Shown here piece after piece: positions 35,058-43,510 of a DNA stretch of 64,000 bases. Source of the stretch: Planctomycetota bacterium (GTDB lineage: Bacteria > Planctomycetota > UBA8108 > UBA1146); assembly GCA_016776905.1 (NCBI GenBank), contig JADHSM010000012.1, positions 45,414 to 109,413 on the forward strand, written 5' to 3'. Position numbers and translations under genes: made by a program. The notes under the pieces were generated by a model, which was not told the DNA's origin, did no database searches, and saw only the letters and a program-made list of their open reading frames with translations. Numbering within the stretch: position 1 is the stretch's first letter; each line of letters begins with the position of its first letter.

Positions 35058-36248
35058 ATGGGAGATTTTGCAGATTACGCTCGCAAGGATTTCGACAAGA
35101 AAAAAAATGTCGTAGCCAGTGCGGACAAGAATGATCAAAAAGATGTTCAGTTTAATGTTGAGGATGCAAAGTCATTCTCAGCACCTGAAGTCGCTGTTCC
35201 TGACACAGTCGTGAATACTGAAGTTGCGGCTCCAGTCGTTTCCACAGGAGATGCTGCGGTAGCTCTGGGACGCGGACTTGATGTTGGAACTGCTAATTTG
35301 GTTTCGTCATTCCAGGATGCTTCTGGGAACGTAAACCTCAAGATTCAGAGAAATGCATTCATCGATATCGATTGTGATGATTACACCCGAAACATGCTCA
35401 CCCGTTTGGGTGTTCAGTATGTTGTGGTGAATGGTCGCATGGTCGTTGTGGGTGACCCCGCTTTTGAACTGGCAAACATTTTCAATCGTAACACTCGTCG
35501 CCCCATGAAAGAGGGAATGATCAGCCCAGATGAGGCCGATGCTCTTCCTATCGAGAAAATGCTTCTTGAGACGCTTCTTGAGCAACCCAAGACTCCAGGC
35601 GAGATTTGTTACTATTCGGTTCCAGCTGAGCCGATCGATGCCGATATGAATGTCGTTTATCACCAAGGTGTCTTCGGAGGATTGCTCAAGGGACTTGGCT
35701 ACGAGCCTAAGCCTCTTGTTGAGGGGCACGCTGTTGTCTTCTCAGAGCTCGCTGAAGATGACTTCACCGGAATCGGAATTTCCTGTGGCGGCGGAATGTT
35801 TAATGTATGTGTTTCATACAAATCAATCCCTGCTCTGAGTTTCTCGACTTCACGTGGAGGTGACTGGATTGACCGGAACGTTGCCAGTGTTCTAGGGATT
35901 AGTTCTTCCAGAGCGTGTGGTTTGAAAGAGAAGGGGATCGACATTACAAATCCCAATGGGCGTGAAGAGGAAGCTGTAGAAATTTACTACCGCAACCTGA
36001 TCGCCTACACTCTGAAAAACATCAAGGAGAGTTTCGAATCCTCCTCGTCCATGCCAAAGTTCCCCGATCCGATCAGCATTGTCTGTGCCGGTGGAACAAG
36101 CATGATTGGTGGCTTTACCGAAGTGTTTCAGCAAGAATTTGAAAAGATCAACTTCCCGATGGATGTCAAAGAGATTCGCCTTGCAGAAGATCCGCTCTAC
36201 AGCGTGTCAAAAGGTTGTCTCGTTGCCGCTCTTTCAGAGAGTGTCTAG
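35058..36248 (+). CDS. Divergent actin-like ATPase
   Basis: A 396-residue protein with the three actin/Hsp70-fold nucleotide motifs: phosphate-1 GRGLDVGTANLV (about residues 71-82), phosphate-2 GIGISCGGGMFNVCV (238-252), and adenosine motif SIVCAGGTSMIGGF (340-353). Spacing fits MreB/FtsA/ParM-class proteins. The first 65 residues are unusual: polar, Lys/Asp-rich and then Ala/Val/Pro-rich, with no helix expected. It differs from canonical MreB (no D-L-G-T-A-N-T-L start or PAGRR-like segments). Roles could be filament formation, plasmid or organelle positioning, or PilM-like scaffold function. GGAG precedes ATG, and it is preceded by the coiled-coil gene and closed by a terminator. Confidence 0.8.
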   Translation: MGDFADYARKDFDKKKNVVASADKNDQKDVQFNVEDAKSFSAPEVAVPDTVVNTEVAAPVVSTGDAAVALGRGLDVGTANLVSSFQDASGNVNLKIQRNAFIDIDCDDYTRNMLTRLGVQYVVVNGRMVVVGDPAFELANIFNRNTRRPMKEGMISPDEADALPIEKMLLETLLEQPKTPGEICYYSVPAEPIDADMNVVYHQGVFGGLLKGLGYEPKPLVEGHAVVFSELAEDDFTGIGISCGGGMFNVCVSYKSIPALSFSTSRGGDWIDRNVASVLGISSSRACGLKEKGIDITNPNGREEEAVEIYYRNLIAYTLKNIKESFESSSSMPKFPDPISIVCAGGTSMIGGFTEVFQQEFEKINFPMDVKEIRLAEDPLYSVSKGCLVAALSESV

Positions 36249-36276
36249 TCGAGAATCGATTTATCATGGAAAATGG

Positions 36277-36307
36277 GGGTGCAGGGCGAAAGCCTTGCAC
36301 CCTTTTT
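36277..36307 (+). terminator. Intrinsic terminator after the actin-like gene
   Basis: GGGTGCAGGGC and GCCTTGCACCC pair over 11 positions (one G-U) around a GAAA tetraloop. TTTTT follows. Confidence 0.92.
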
Positions 36308-36350
36308 CATTGGGGTGGTTTTGTCGGTTAGTTTTCCAGAAGTGAGAGTA

Positions 36351-37388
36351 ATGCCCAACTTGCAGAGAAGCATGAGTCGAATCCTCCCAAAATCGTGGCT
36401 CTGGTTTTGTGGGCTCCTGTTTTGCTTATGGAGTGCTAGCGTGGGTGCTCAATCAGAGAGACAGCAGTCCCTAGATAGACTCTCTGGGTACAAATATATG
36501 AACACTTCCTATTTCGAAGTGGTTCTCGCTCCTGGAATGAACTCCCCAAAGGAGTCCTTCATTAAGATCCTCGATGACACCCTCGTCGATGTGCGCAGCT
36601 GGTTAGGGTCTTCTTCCACACGTAAACCTCAGATTTATCTTGTCCATGGAAGAAGTGGTTTTAACTCGCTTCTCGCTGAGCTGGGTATCGGGGAGAAACC
36701 GGACTGGGTTCCTGCTCTTGCTCTTCCTAGTTCCGGAGTGATCGTCTTCGATATGGAGCATTCACGAAGGAACCCTGCAGAGGGCATCAGTACTCTGAAG
36801 CATGAAATCGTTCACGTTGTTCTTGCCGAATCTGGCGGAGCACTCCCGAGATGGGTCCATGAAGGAATCGCACAATCATTGGCGCGACAATCACCGGGCC
36901 CACAAAAAAAGAGGGAGGTTGCTGTTCATGCGTATTTTGGTGAGCTCGTACCCATCAACGAAATGGATCAATACCTTCCCAAATCTCACCAGAGGGCAAC
37001 AACACTCTATGCTGTCTCGGTCATGTTTATTGACTGGACTCGATTTCGCTATGGAGAAGGTTTTCATGCCTCGGTCTTGAGACAATGCAAAGCGGGTATG
37101 TCATGGGATCAGGCATTTTTTGAAGAATCAGGCGAGACTCTGGAGAGTGCGTTCGAGCTCTGGCAGAATTCTTTAAAAGCGGGGTCTGTCCTTCCCGGTT
37201 TGATCCTTGACCTGTTGATTTCATGGAAGACGATTGCTGTCATGGTAGTTATCGCGGCCTTGGTTCAGCAAAAAAGGCGACGTCGGGCCCTTGAGGCGAT
37301 GAAGCAGGCCGAGCTAGAAGAGGAAGAGCAACAATCATGGAACTCTCAACAGTCCCCTACATCCGATGGGCAAAATACGAGGGATTGA
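36351..37388 (+). CDS. Exported, membrane-anchored zinc metallopeptidase (MA-like)
   Basis: A 345-residue protein with a signal sequence (SWLWFCGLLFCLWSASVGAQ). Its gluzincin-type domain has the zinc motif HEIVH in STLKHEIVHVVLAESG, then a downstream Glu ligand candidate in PRWVHEGIAQSLAR. This matches the peptidase MA-like family. A C-terminal transmembrane helix (IAVMVVIAALVQ) precedes a basic and then Glu/Gln-rich cytoplasmic tail. ATG 36351 is used because the longer frame would start inside the terminator hairpin of the preceding gene. The 3' end overlaps the next gene by 52 bp in another frame. Substrate unknown. Confidence 0.82.
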   Translation: MPNLQRSMSRILPKSWLWFCGLLFCLWSASVGAQSERQQSLDRLSGYKYMNTSYFEVVLAPGMNSPKESFIKILDDTLVDVRSWLGSSSTRKPQIYLVHGRSGFNSLLAELGIGEKPDWVPALALPSSGVIVFDMEHSRRNPAEGISTLKHEIVHVVLAESGGALPRWVHEGIAQSLARQSPGPQKKREVAVHAYFGELVPINEMDQYLPKSHQRATTLYAVSVMFIDWTRFRYGEGFHASVLRQCKAGMSWDQAFFEESGETLESAFELWQNSLKAGSVLPGLILDLLISWKTIAVMVVIAALVQQKRRRRALEAMKQAELEEEEQQSWNSQQSPTSDGQNTRD

Positions 37389-38416
37389 TGGGTGAGCATC
37401 GCCTGACGGCGAGCGCGGTTCCTCCCATCGATTGGAGTGATATAGGCCTCGATCCAGCCACTCTGAAGCTGACAGAGTTTTCTCCATATGGGCCTAGTGA
37501 GGTCTTCGACAGACTTCAGGAAGATTGGGGTGTCGATCCTTCTGGGGTCGTCCTTGGGGCCAGTGCCTCTCATGCACATTTTTGTTTCGGCGCTTCCCTT
37601 GTCAAACCGGGAGATGTCATTGTTCATGAGGTACCAGGATATTTACCTCTCGTGGATGCTCTTTCAATGCTGAGAGTGAAGACTGTTCCGTTTCAGCGTC
37701 GATTCGATGAGAGTTATAGACTCGATGTTGAGCAGTTAAAAAAAACAGTTATTGAGAACGATGCAAAGTTAGTTCTGCTGACCGATCTTCATAACCCTTC
37801 CGGAGTGAGCTTAGGTAAGGAAGCATTACTTAGCATTGCGGAGATGTGCGAGGTCACTGGGTGTCATGTTATTATCGATGAAATGTATAGAGGTTTCCTC
37901 GATCCTGATCCAGGTCCGGCATGTCTCCTGCATCCTCGTATCATCAGTGTCTGGGGTTTAAACAAGATTCATGGGATTTCTCAGGTCAGGTTTGGTTGGG
38001 GTTGTGCCACACCAGAACTCGCGGATAGGGCTAGAAGAGTCTTCGATTCGACGACGTTACATACGTCTTGTTTAACGGACCAAGTCGCAAGGGCAGCGAT
38101 GACCCATCTCGACCCACTGACGCAGCGAGGCCGGCGATATGCTCAAGAAGGTTGGGGCATATTTTCTGATTGGCTCCAGCAGCAAGATCTCGCCGTCATT
38201 CCTCCGGATGGGGGATTGACTTGTTTCCCTGAAGTACCGAAGGAGATCGCACGGGACGGGGATCACTTCAGGGAGTTATGTATGGAGCAGGGGCTCAATG
38301 TCACTCCGGGTCGATTCTTCGGTGCGAGCCAGCATGTGAGGATTGGATTCGGACTCGAGGAGGCTCAATTGAAGCCAGCCTTGGATATTCTCGCAAAGGT
38401 CCTGAATCCCTCATAA
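37337..38416 (+). CDS. PLP-dependent aminotransferase class I/II
   Basis: Fold-type I aminotransferase, 359 residues. Residues contacting PLP are visible: Asn in LTDLHNPSGV, Asp/Tyr in IIDEMYRGF, and the Schiff-base Lys in SVWGLNKIHGISQVRFGW, with the Arg that binds phosphate nearby. The C-terminal Arg that binds the substrate carboxylate is in HVRIGFG. It resembles the alanine/aspartate-type or capreomycidine-synthase-like branch; substrate unknown. ATG 37337 lies inside the end of the peptidase gene (52-bp overlap); GAGGAAGAG is upstream. Translational coupling is likely. Confidence 0.87.
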   Translation: MELSTVPYIRWAKYEGLMGEHRLTASAVPPIDWSDIGLDPATLKLTEFSPYGPSEVFDRLQEDWGVDPSGVVLGASASHAHFCFGASLVKPGDVIVHEVPGYLPLVDALSMLRVKTVPFQRRFDESYRLDVEQLKKTVIENDAKLVLLTDLHNPSGVSLGKEALLSIAEMCEVTGCHVIIDEMYRGFLDPDPGPACLLHPRIISVWGLNKIHGISQVRFGWGCATPELADRARRVFDSTTLHTSCLTDQVARAAMTHLDPLTQRGRRYAQEGWGIFSDWLQQQDLAVIPPDGGLTCFPEVPKEIARDGDHFRELCMEQGLNVTPGRFFGASQHVRIGFGLEEAQLKPALDILAKVLNPS

Positions 38417-38559
38417 AACCCTCACGGAAATCCTTTCCTGCAAGGAATGCCCACTCGGGAAACTCTTCTCTGTCGAAGCGATCAGAGTTGTCATATGTGT
38501 ATTTCCGTAAGCCCTTCATTCAAATGTATTTATGTAATGTTTCGCGCTGTTGGGAAGAC
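38417..38559. other. Intergenic segment upstream of the sigma-54 promoter
   Basis: Holds an inverted pair ACGGAAAT (38424-38431) and ATTTCCGT (38501-38508), 8-bp arms about 70 bp apart. It lies 50-140 bp upstream of the sigma-54 promoter, where enhancer sites for the activator would be expected. No gene seen. Confidence 0.35.
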
Positions 38560-38575
38560 TGGCACGGGGATTGCA
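38560..38575 (+). promoter_or_regulatory. Sigma-54 (-24/-12) promoter
   Basis: TGGCACGGGGATTGCA matches the consensus TGGCACG-N4-TTGCW at every fixed position. The -24 GG and -12 GC are spaced correctly. It lies in an intergenic region, which makes chance less likely. Start of transcription is predicted near 38586. Confidence 0.85.
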
Positions 38576-38585
38576 ATAGTCCTTG

Positions 38586-38681
38586 CGAGCGAAGTTCCTC
38601 TGAGAGGGCTGAACTCCAAAACTTGCACTCCCCCCCTTTCCCGCGGAGTCCGTTGATTCTCAACGGGCTCCCTATTTTTTT
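38586..38681 (+). ncRNA. Predicted sigma-54-dependent small RNA, about 95 nt
   Basis: The interval between the predicted start and an intrinsic terminator contains no open frame with a start codon and ribosome site. It has a 5' hairpin (AGTTC at 38593-38597 with GAACT at 38611-38615), an unpaired stretch with seven consecutive C at 38630-38636, and the terminator stem. The C-rich strip could pair with G-rich ribosome sites, as UCCC-type regulatory RNAs do. Targets cannot be named. Alternatively it is a leader that limits transcription into the genes at 38790 and 39166. Confidence 0.6.
38645..38681 (+). terminator. Intrinsic terminator of the predicted small RNA
   Basis: GGAGTCCGTTGA (38645-38656) pairs with TCAACGGGCTCC (38660-38671) at all 12 positions, one G-U, around a UUC loop. 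CTATTTTTTT follows. Confidence 0.9.
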
Positions 38682-38789
38682 ATCGATTCCAAATCGAGCC
38701 TCTCGTCGATCCCATGCTCTCCTTCCATTAAGATACCTGTCCGGCTAAGCCCGTTTTCTCTGGCATGCACGGTTCGGGAGGAACGAAAT

Positions 38790-39155
38790 ATGGACAATCT
38801 CAAACAGTGGATGGAATTGGGGAATGGATTACTCGTGTCCCTCAATAAGGCCAAGAGTCATTTGATGGCGGCAGTGGATGATCTTGTAGAAGAGGGAACT
38901 CTGAACCAATCGCAGGCAGAGGCGATTCTTGAATCCTGGAAAAAAAAGACTTCTTCGGATTCTGCTGCTGAAATGCATTCCGAGCCTCAACAGAGTTCGA
39001 CTTCGGGGGAGAGCTCTACAGCCGGAACTTCCGAGATTTCAAACCTGCTTGAAAAGATATCCAAGGTTGCTCCTGTTCGCAGAGAAGAATTTGATCAGTT
39101 GCTGCAGCGTGTCGAGCAACTGGAGAGCGAACTCCACAACTTAGACAGACGATAA
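38790..39155 (+). CDS. Small phasin/UbiK-like coiled-coil protein
   Basis: A 121-residue protein. The amphipathic N-terminal half (GLLVSLNKAKSHLMAAVDDLVEEG) resembles phasin/PhaF-type polypeptides. A Ser/Thr/Glu linker follows, and a C-terminal helix (RREEFDQLLQRVEQLESEL) resembles the BMFP/UbiK trimerising coiled coil. It is 10 bp upstream of a UbiB/ABC1-type kinase gene. In proteobacteria UbiK is a ubiquinone-biosynthesis accessory factor, so the pairing is suggestive, but similarity is weak. ATG has GGGAGGAA before it. Confidence 0.7.
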   Translation: MDNLKQWMELGNGLLVSLNKAKSHLMAAVDDLVEEGTLNQSQAEAILESWKKKTSSDSAAEMHSEPQQSSTSGESSTAGTSEISNLLEKISKVAPVRREEFDQLLQRVEQLESELHNLDRR

Positions 39156-39165
39156 CGGGGAATAC

Positions 39166-40791
39166 TTGGTCAAGCCTCTTCAGACTCTTCGAAATCTACC
39201 TCGCCTGAAGGATATATCCTTTGTGTTGGCACGGCATGGTCTCGTCGATCTTGCGGCGAGGTTAGGGGCAGGTTTTCGTACCCGCATTCTTGGGCGTGTT
39301 TCAAATTCGCGCCTTTCTTATGCGAGTCGATTGCGTATTGCTTTCCAAGAGCTGGGCCCGATTTACATCAAGCTGGGCCAGTTGATGGCCAGTCGTCCTG
39401 ATATTTTTCCAGAATACATCGTTCAAGAAATGGAAAGATTACGAGACGATGTCGAACCCGTTCCTTTTGATCAGGTTCGACCGGTCATCGAGAATAGCCT
39501 AGGTGGAAGTATCCACGACTTCTTCCGTCAGTTTGGTGAAGAGCCGATTGCCAGTGCTTCCATTGCACAGGTTTACAAAGCGGTCACTCTCGATGGTGAC
39601 GTGGTGGCGATAAAGGTTCGTAAACCGGGTATCGAAAAAGTGATCGAACGAGATATCGGAGTCTTGGATCAGTTCGCTGAAGCTCTATCGCGGCAGCCTG
39701 AATCTGGAGGCTTCGATCCTGTGGCATTGGTTCGGGAGTTAAAAAACGCTCTCGATGGCGAGCTCAATTTTAGACTCGAGAAGAACTCCATTGATCGCAT
39801 CAGGACATATTTTGAGGGTGACGATGAAATCGCGATTCCCAAGACTTTCTCCAAGCTCTGTGGTCGAGAGATTCTTGTCATGGAGTGGTTTGAGGGAGTC
39901 CCCGTCGGGAAGTTGACGAAAGAAGATCCTCGCAGGCAGCGTGTGGTTCGAAGTTGCGCCCGTTCCCTGTTTAAAATGATGTTTAGGCATGGCCACTTTC
40001 ATGGAGATCCACACCCTTCCAATATTTTGTGGTTGGAAGATGGAAGAATTGGCTGGATAGATTTTGGATTGACGGGGTTGCTGACTTCAGATTTAAGATG
40101 GCGACTCTCTCGAATGCTCGCGGCTTTGGTCGAAAAAGATTACGAAGAGCTCGCACGACAAGTGATCCACGTAGGGCACTGCCATGGAGAGGCAAATACC
40201 TTTGCTCTCACGCAATCGATAGCGCAGCATTTGGATCCATATTTGGGATTACAGCTCGCCGAAATCGATCTCCCCGCGATGCTGAAGAGCATCATTGAGA
40301 TCGCAACTGATCACCGAATCGAAATCGCACCGGGATTTGTAAGAATGACCCGGGCATTGGTTCTCTTGGAGGGGCTGGTCGAGAAACTTGATCCTGAATT
40401 TGATACAGCTTCCGAATTGGAACCCTTGCTGAAGGAACTGCTGGAGGAAAAAGCGGCTCCCTCCGAACGGGTCAAGCGCGCGGCTGATCAAACTTTAGAA
40501 AATCTGGAGGCGATGGGGGAGGTCCCTGCGCTTCTTACTGAAGCGTTGAGGCGAGCGACTCGAGGGCGATTACGGGTAGAATCTGAGATTACAGGGCTCG
40601 ATAGGCTCTCCAAGCGTATTGAAAATGCGAGTCGACGATTGGTCGAGGGGGGCGTTGCCTCTGCTCTGATCGTTTCTTCTGCACTCTTTGCGGTATCTGA
40701 TCTTCCTTGGTATGCGGGAGGATCTGCTCTACTGGCAGGGTTTATCCTGTTTCGAATACTGTTTGGCTATATCTCGCCCTGGCAATCCTGA
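39166..40791 (+). CDS. ubiB: ABC1/AarF/UbiB-family atypical kinase
   Basis: A 541-residue protein kinase-like ATPase linked to ubiquinone or isoprenoid-lipid metabolism. The family KxGQ motif is in IYIKLGQLMASRPDIFP. The Ala-rich nucleotide loop is ASIAQVYKA, followed by VAIKVRKPG. Catalytic HGDPHPSN and metal-binding IDFGLTG are present. Two C-terminal transmembrane helices (VASALIVSSALFAV and GGSALLAGFILFRIL) anchor it. The start is TTG 39166, giving MVKPLQTL; GGGGA lies 5-7 nt upstream. It follows the UbiK-like gene closely. Confidence 0.9.
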   Translation: MVKPLQTLRNLPRLKDISFVLARHGLVDLAARLGAGFRTRILGRVSNSRLSYASRLRIAFQELGPIYIKLGQLMASRPDIFPEYIVQEMERLRDDVEPVPFDQVRPVIENSLGGSIHDFFRQFGEEPIASASIAQVYKAVTLDGDVVAIKVRKPGIEKVIERDIGVLDQFAEALSRQPESGGFDPVALVRELKNALDGELNFRLEKNSIDRIRTYFEGDDEIAIPKTFSKLCGREILVMEWFEGVPVGKLTKEDPRRQRVVRSCARSLFKMMFRHGHFHGDPHPSNILWLEDGRIGWIDFGLTGLLTSDLRWRLSRMLAALVEKDYEELARQVIHVGHCHGEANTFALTQSIAQHLDPYLGLQLAEIDLPAMLKSIIEIATDHRIEIAPGFVRMTRALVLLEGLVEKLDPEFDTASELEPLLKELLEEKAAPSERVKRAADQTLENLEAMGEVPALLTEALRRATRGRLRVESEITGLDRLSKRIENASRRLVEGGVASALIVSSALFAVSDLPWYAGGSALLAGFILFRILFGYISPWQS

Positions 40792-40881
40792 ACCCCACGC
40801 ATGCAAGAGTCGCAGTTCTTTCTCGGTCCTGTTGACCCGAACCTGCCCAGTTTCTAACATCACAGTCTGAAACGAGGACCC

Positions 40882-42294
40882 TTGAAGCCTACTTACTCCA
40901 TGCAGACAGTTGAAGTCGACGAAGCAGTACCGAAATCGAGAAGAGTCTATTTCGAAGTCTTCGGCTGCCAGATGAACAAGTTGGATGCTGAATTGATGCT
41001 GGAAGGTCTCATGCAAAGAGGCTACCAACTGGTCCATGATCCTGAGGAAGCGGGTGTGATTCTATATAACACCTGTTCTGTCCGTGAGCGTGCGGAAGAA
41101 CGTGCCGTCATGCGGATGACTAGTTTCAAGCGAAGAAAAAAAGAAGAGCCGGAATTGATTCTTGGTTTGACGGGATGTGTTGCTCAACACAAGCAGGAAG
41201 AACTCGCTGAGCGTGCGCCATGGATCGATCTCATCATTGGTACTCGAGAATTCGATCGCTTACCCGACCTGATTGATGAAGCTCGCGGTGAAAGCCAAAG
41301 TATATTGGCGACGGAAATGGACTCACCCCTTGAGTTTGTCCGCCAACGAAATTTGGGTCCACAACCTTGGCATGCATTTGTCTCGGTGATGCGAGGCTGC
41401 GATATGGTTTGTACCTATTGCATCGTTCCTACGACTCGAGGAAAAGAAGTGTCTCGCCCTCCAGAAGTGATTCTTGATGAAGTTCGCCGATTGGCGGCTG
41501 ATGGAGTCCAAGAGATTACGTTTCTCGGGCAAACTGTAAACTCATACGGAAAGCGATTGGGAGCAGGAGTCGGTCTCGATACCCTCTTGCGGGGTGTGGA
41601 AGAAATCGATGGGATTCATAGGTGTCACTTTATCACCTCGCATCCTCGCTTCATGAGACCAAAACTGATCCAGGCGATGGCAGATTGCTCAAAAGTGATG
41701 AACTATTTGCACCTTCCTGTTCAATCAGGAAGTGACTCCATGCTGGCAAGAATGAAAAGAACCTACGACCGCGACTTCTACTTAAAGTGCATTGAACGCC
41801 TCAGAGAAAAGATGCCAGATATCACTCTCGCTACGGATTTCATCGTCGGCTTCCCCGGTGAGACAGATGAGGAATTTGAAGAAAGTCTCTCTCTCGTAAA
41901 AGAGGTGGGATTCGATAGTGGATACGTATTCCAGTATTCTCCTCGTCCAGGGACTGTCAGTGCAGATCATTTGGTCGATGACATTCCTTTAGAAGTGAAG
42001 AAGGAACGTAATCACTTATTGCTAGATGCACTTCATACCAGTGGCAAAGCTAGGAATGATAGATTCCTCGGCCGTACTGTTGAGGTGATCGCAGAAGGAC
42101 CCTCAAGAACTGATCCGACTCGTTGGGCAGGTCGTGCTAGAGATCATCGTATTGCGATCTGGCCCGCATGCCCCGATGACAAAGCAGGATCCTTTGCCGT
42201 GGTCAAAGTGAACAGAACTTCCGCAGCTACCCTGTTTGGGGAGCGGGTGGATGGTCCGTCGGAGAAGCCCATTCTTCCGCCTGAAGTTCGATGA
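40882..42294 (+). CDS. miaB: tRNA-2-methylthio-N6-dimethylallyladenosine synthase
   Basis: Radical-SAM methylthiotransferase acting on A37 of tRNAs that carry i6A. The N-terminal UPF0004 domain has FEVFGCQMNKLDAE, YNTCSVRERAEERA and GLTGCVAQ, with three cluster cysteines. The radical-SAM motif is RGCDMVCTYCIVPTTRG (CxxxCxxC). HLPVQSGSDSMLARMKR and the C-terminal TRAM domain follow. Start uncertain between TTG 40882 (GAGGA 4 nt before) and ATG 40900. The last codons overlap the ribD start by 4 bp (ATGA). Confidence 0.95.
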   Translation: MKPTYSMQTVEVDEAVPKSRRVYFEVFGCQMNKLDAELMLEGLMQRGYQLVHDPEEAGVILYNTCSVRERAEERAVMRMTSFKRRKKEEPELILGLTGCVAQHKQEELAERAPWIDLIIGTREFDRLPDLIDEARGESQSILATEMDSPLEFVRQRNLGPQPWHAFVSVMRGCDMVCTYCIVPTTRGKEVSRPPEVILDEVRRLAADGVQEITFLGQTVNSYGKRLGAGVGLDTLLRGVEEIDGIHRCHFITSHPRFMRPKLIQAMADCSKVMNYLHLPVQSGSDSMLARMKRTYDRDFYLKCIERLREKMPDITLATDFIVGFPGETDEEFEESLSLVKEVGFDSGYVFQYSPRPGTVSADHLVDDIPLEVKKERNHLLLDALHTSGKARNDRFLGRTVEVIAEGPSRTDPTRWAGRARDHRIAIWPACPDDKAGSFAVVKVNRTSAATLFGERVDGPSEKPILPPEVR

Positions 42295-43433
42295 AAGAAT
42301 ACGACCCCGATTCTTACGAGATCTGTATGGAGCTGGCTCTTGAGTTGGCCCGAGACGGATTGGGGAAAGTTTCTCCTAATCCTCCCGTGGGGGCTGTACT
42401 GATTTCAAAAGAGTTACAAATCGCTAAAGGTTGGCACTCCGAATTTGGAGGCCCTCATGCTGAAGTGGCTTGTATCAATGATGCGAAAAGTCAGGGGATA
42501 GACACTCAGGGAGCCACCATTTTTGTCACTCTGGAACCGTGTGGTCATCATGGAAAAACTCCTCCTTGCGCAGAAGCCATCATCGAGGCCGGCATCACTC
42601 GTGTGATATATGGGCATAACGATCCTCATCCGGTCACTCGGGGAAAAGGGCCCGATCAATTGCTGGCTGCGGGGGTCGAAGTCAAAGCCGGAATTTTAGA
42701 ATCGGAGTGTGCAAAGTTATTGGCTCCATATTTGTGTCATATTCGAGAGAGAAGACCTCTCGTGACAGCCAAATGGGCGATGACTTTGGATGGCAGAATC
42801 GCTTCTGCCACCGGTGATTCGAAATGGATTACTTCAGACATCACTCGTAAATGGACCCGGGAGAGAAGAGGCGATCACAATGCTATTCTCGTGGGGATTG
42901 GAACTGTGGAATCTGACGATCCCCAATTGACAGCCCGAACTCCTGGAGTGAGTGACCCCCTCAGGATCGTTCTTGATCCAGGAGGTCGAATTTCTGCAGA
43001 TCGAAGATTACTCAATGATGGGGCACCTGTCATGTTGGTGATTCTCGAGGGGCAATCCGTTCCTTCTGGTTTGCCTGAATCTGTGGAAGTCTTATCGATA
43101 CCTGGGAATCCTGTTGAAAATGGCAAGTCGGTGATAGATCTCAAGCATCTGTTATTGAAACTGGGCGAGAGAAATATTCAGAGCCTCCTTGTTGAAGGAG
43201 GAGCCGTCACGATTGGCCACTTTTTCGATACCAGTTGTGTCGATCGGTGTCAGGTCTTGATCGCTCCCAAAGTGATTGGTGGCGCCTTGGCACCCGGGCC
43301 GGTTGCGGGAAGGGGACTCGATTTGATGACCTTCGCTATTGAAGCACTGGATCCCAAGTGGAGTGAATTTGGCCCTGATCGTGTTCTTGAGGCATCATTG
43401 ACTCCTATTGGCCGTGGACGTCAATCACGCTAA
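42291..43433 (+). CDS. ribD: Bifunctional riboflavin deaminase/reductase
   Basis: Catalyses two successive steps of riboflavin synthesis: deamination of the pyrimidine ring and reduction of the ribose side chain. The deaminase zinc motifs are HAEVACIND and PCGHHGKTPPCAEAI. The reductase half has AKWAMTLDGRIASATGDSKWIT, GIGTVESDDPQLTAR and LVEGGAVTIGHFFD. Total length (380) is normal. ATGA overlap with miaB. No other rib genes are nearby, and no FMN riboswitch was seen upstream. Confidence 0.95.
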   Translation: MKEYDPDSYEICMELALELARDGLGKVSPNPPVGAVLISKELQIAKGWHSEFGGPHAEVACINDAKSQGIDTQGATIFVTLEPCGHHGKTPPCAEAIIEAGITRVIYGHNDPHPVTRGKGPDQLLAAGVEVKAGILESECAKLLAPYLCHIRERRPLVTAKWAMTLDGRIASATGDSKWITSDITRKWTRERRGDHNAILVGIGTVESDDPQLTARTPGVSDPLRIVLDPGGRISADRRLLNDGAPVMLVILEGQSVPSGLPESVEVLSIPGNPVENGKSVIDLKHLLLKLGERNIQSLLVEGGAVTIGHFFDTSCVDRCQVLIAPKVIGGALAPGPVAGRGLDLMTFAIEALDPKWSEFGPDRVLEASLTPIGRGRQSR

Positions 43434-43465
43434 TAAGTCGCTTTTCTCAGAGGATGATATTCTTA

Positions 43466-43493
43466 CCGGGGTACCGAACTGTCCGTGCCCCGG
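43466..43493 (+). terminator. Hairpin between ribD and the next gene
   Basis: CCGGGGTAC (43466-43474) and GTGCCCCGG (43485-43493) pair over 9 positions with one G-U. No U-run follows, so it may be a processing site or attenuator rather than a terminator. Confidence 0.35.
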
Positions 43494-43510
43494 GATCCGA
43501 TGAATGAGAA

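Noticed and set aside
36273..36350. N-terminal extension of the metallopeptidase
   Set aside because: It would begin within the terminator stem of the preceding gene; the signal peptide begins at ATG 36351.
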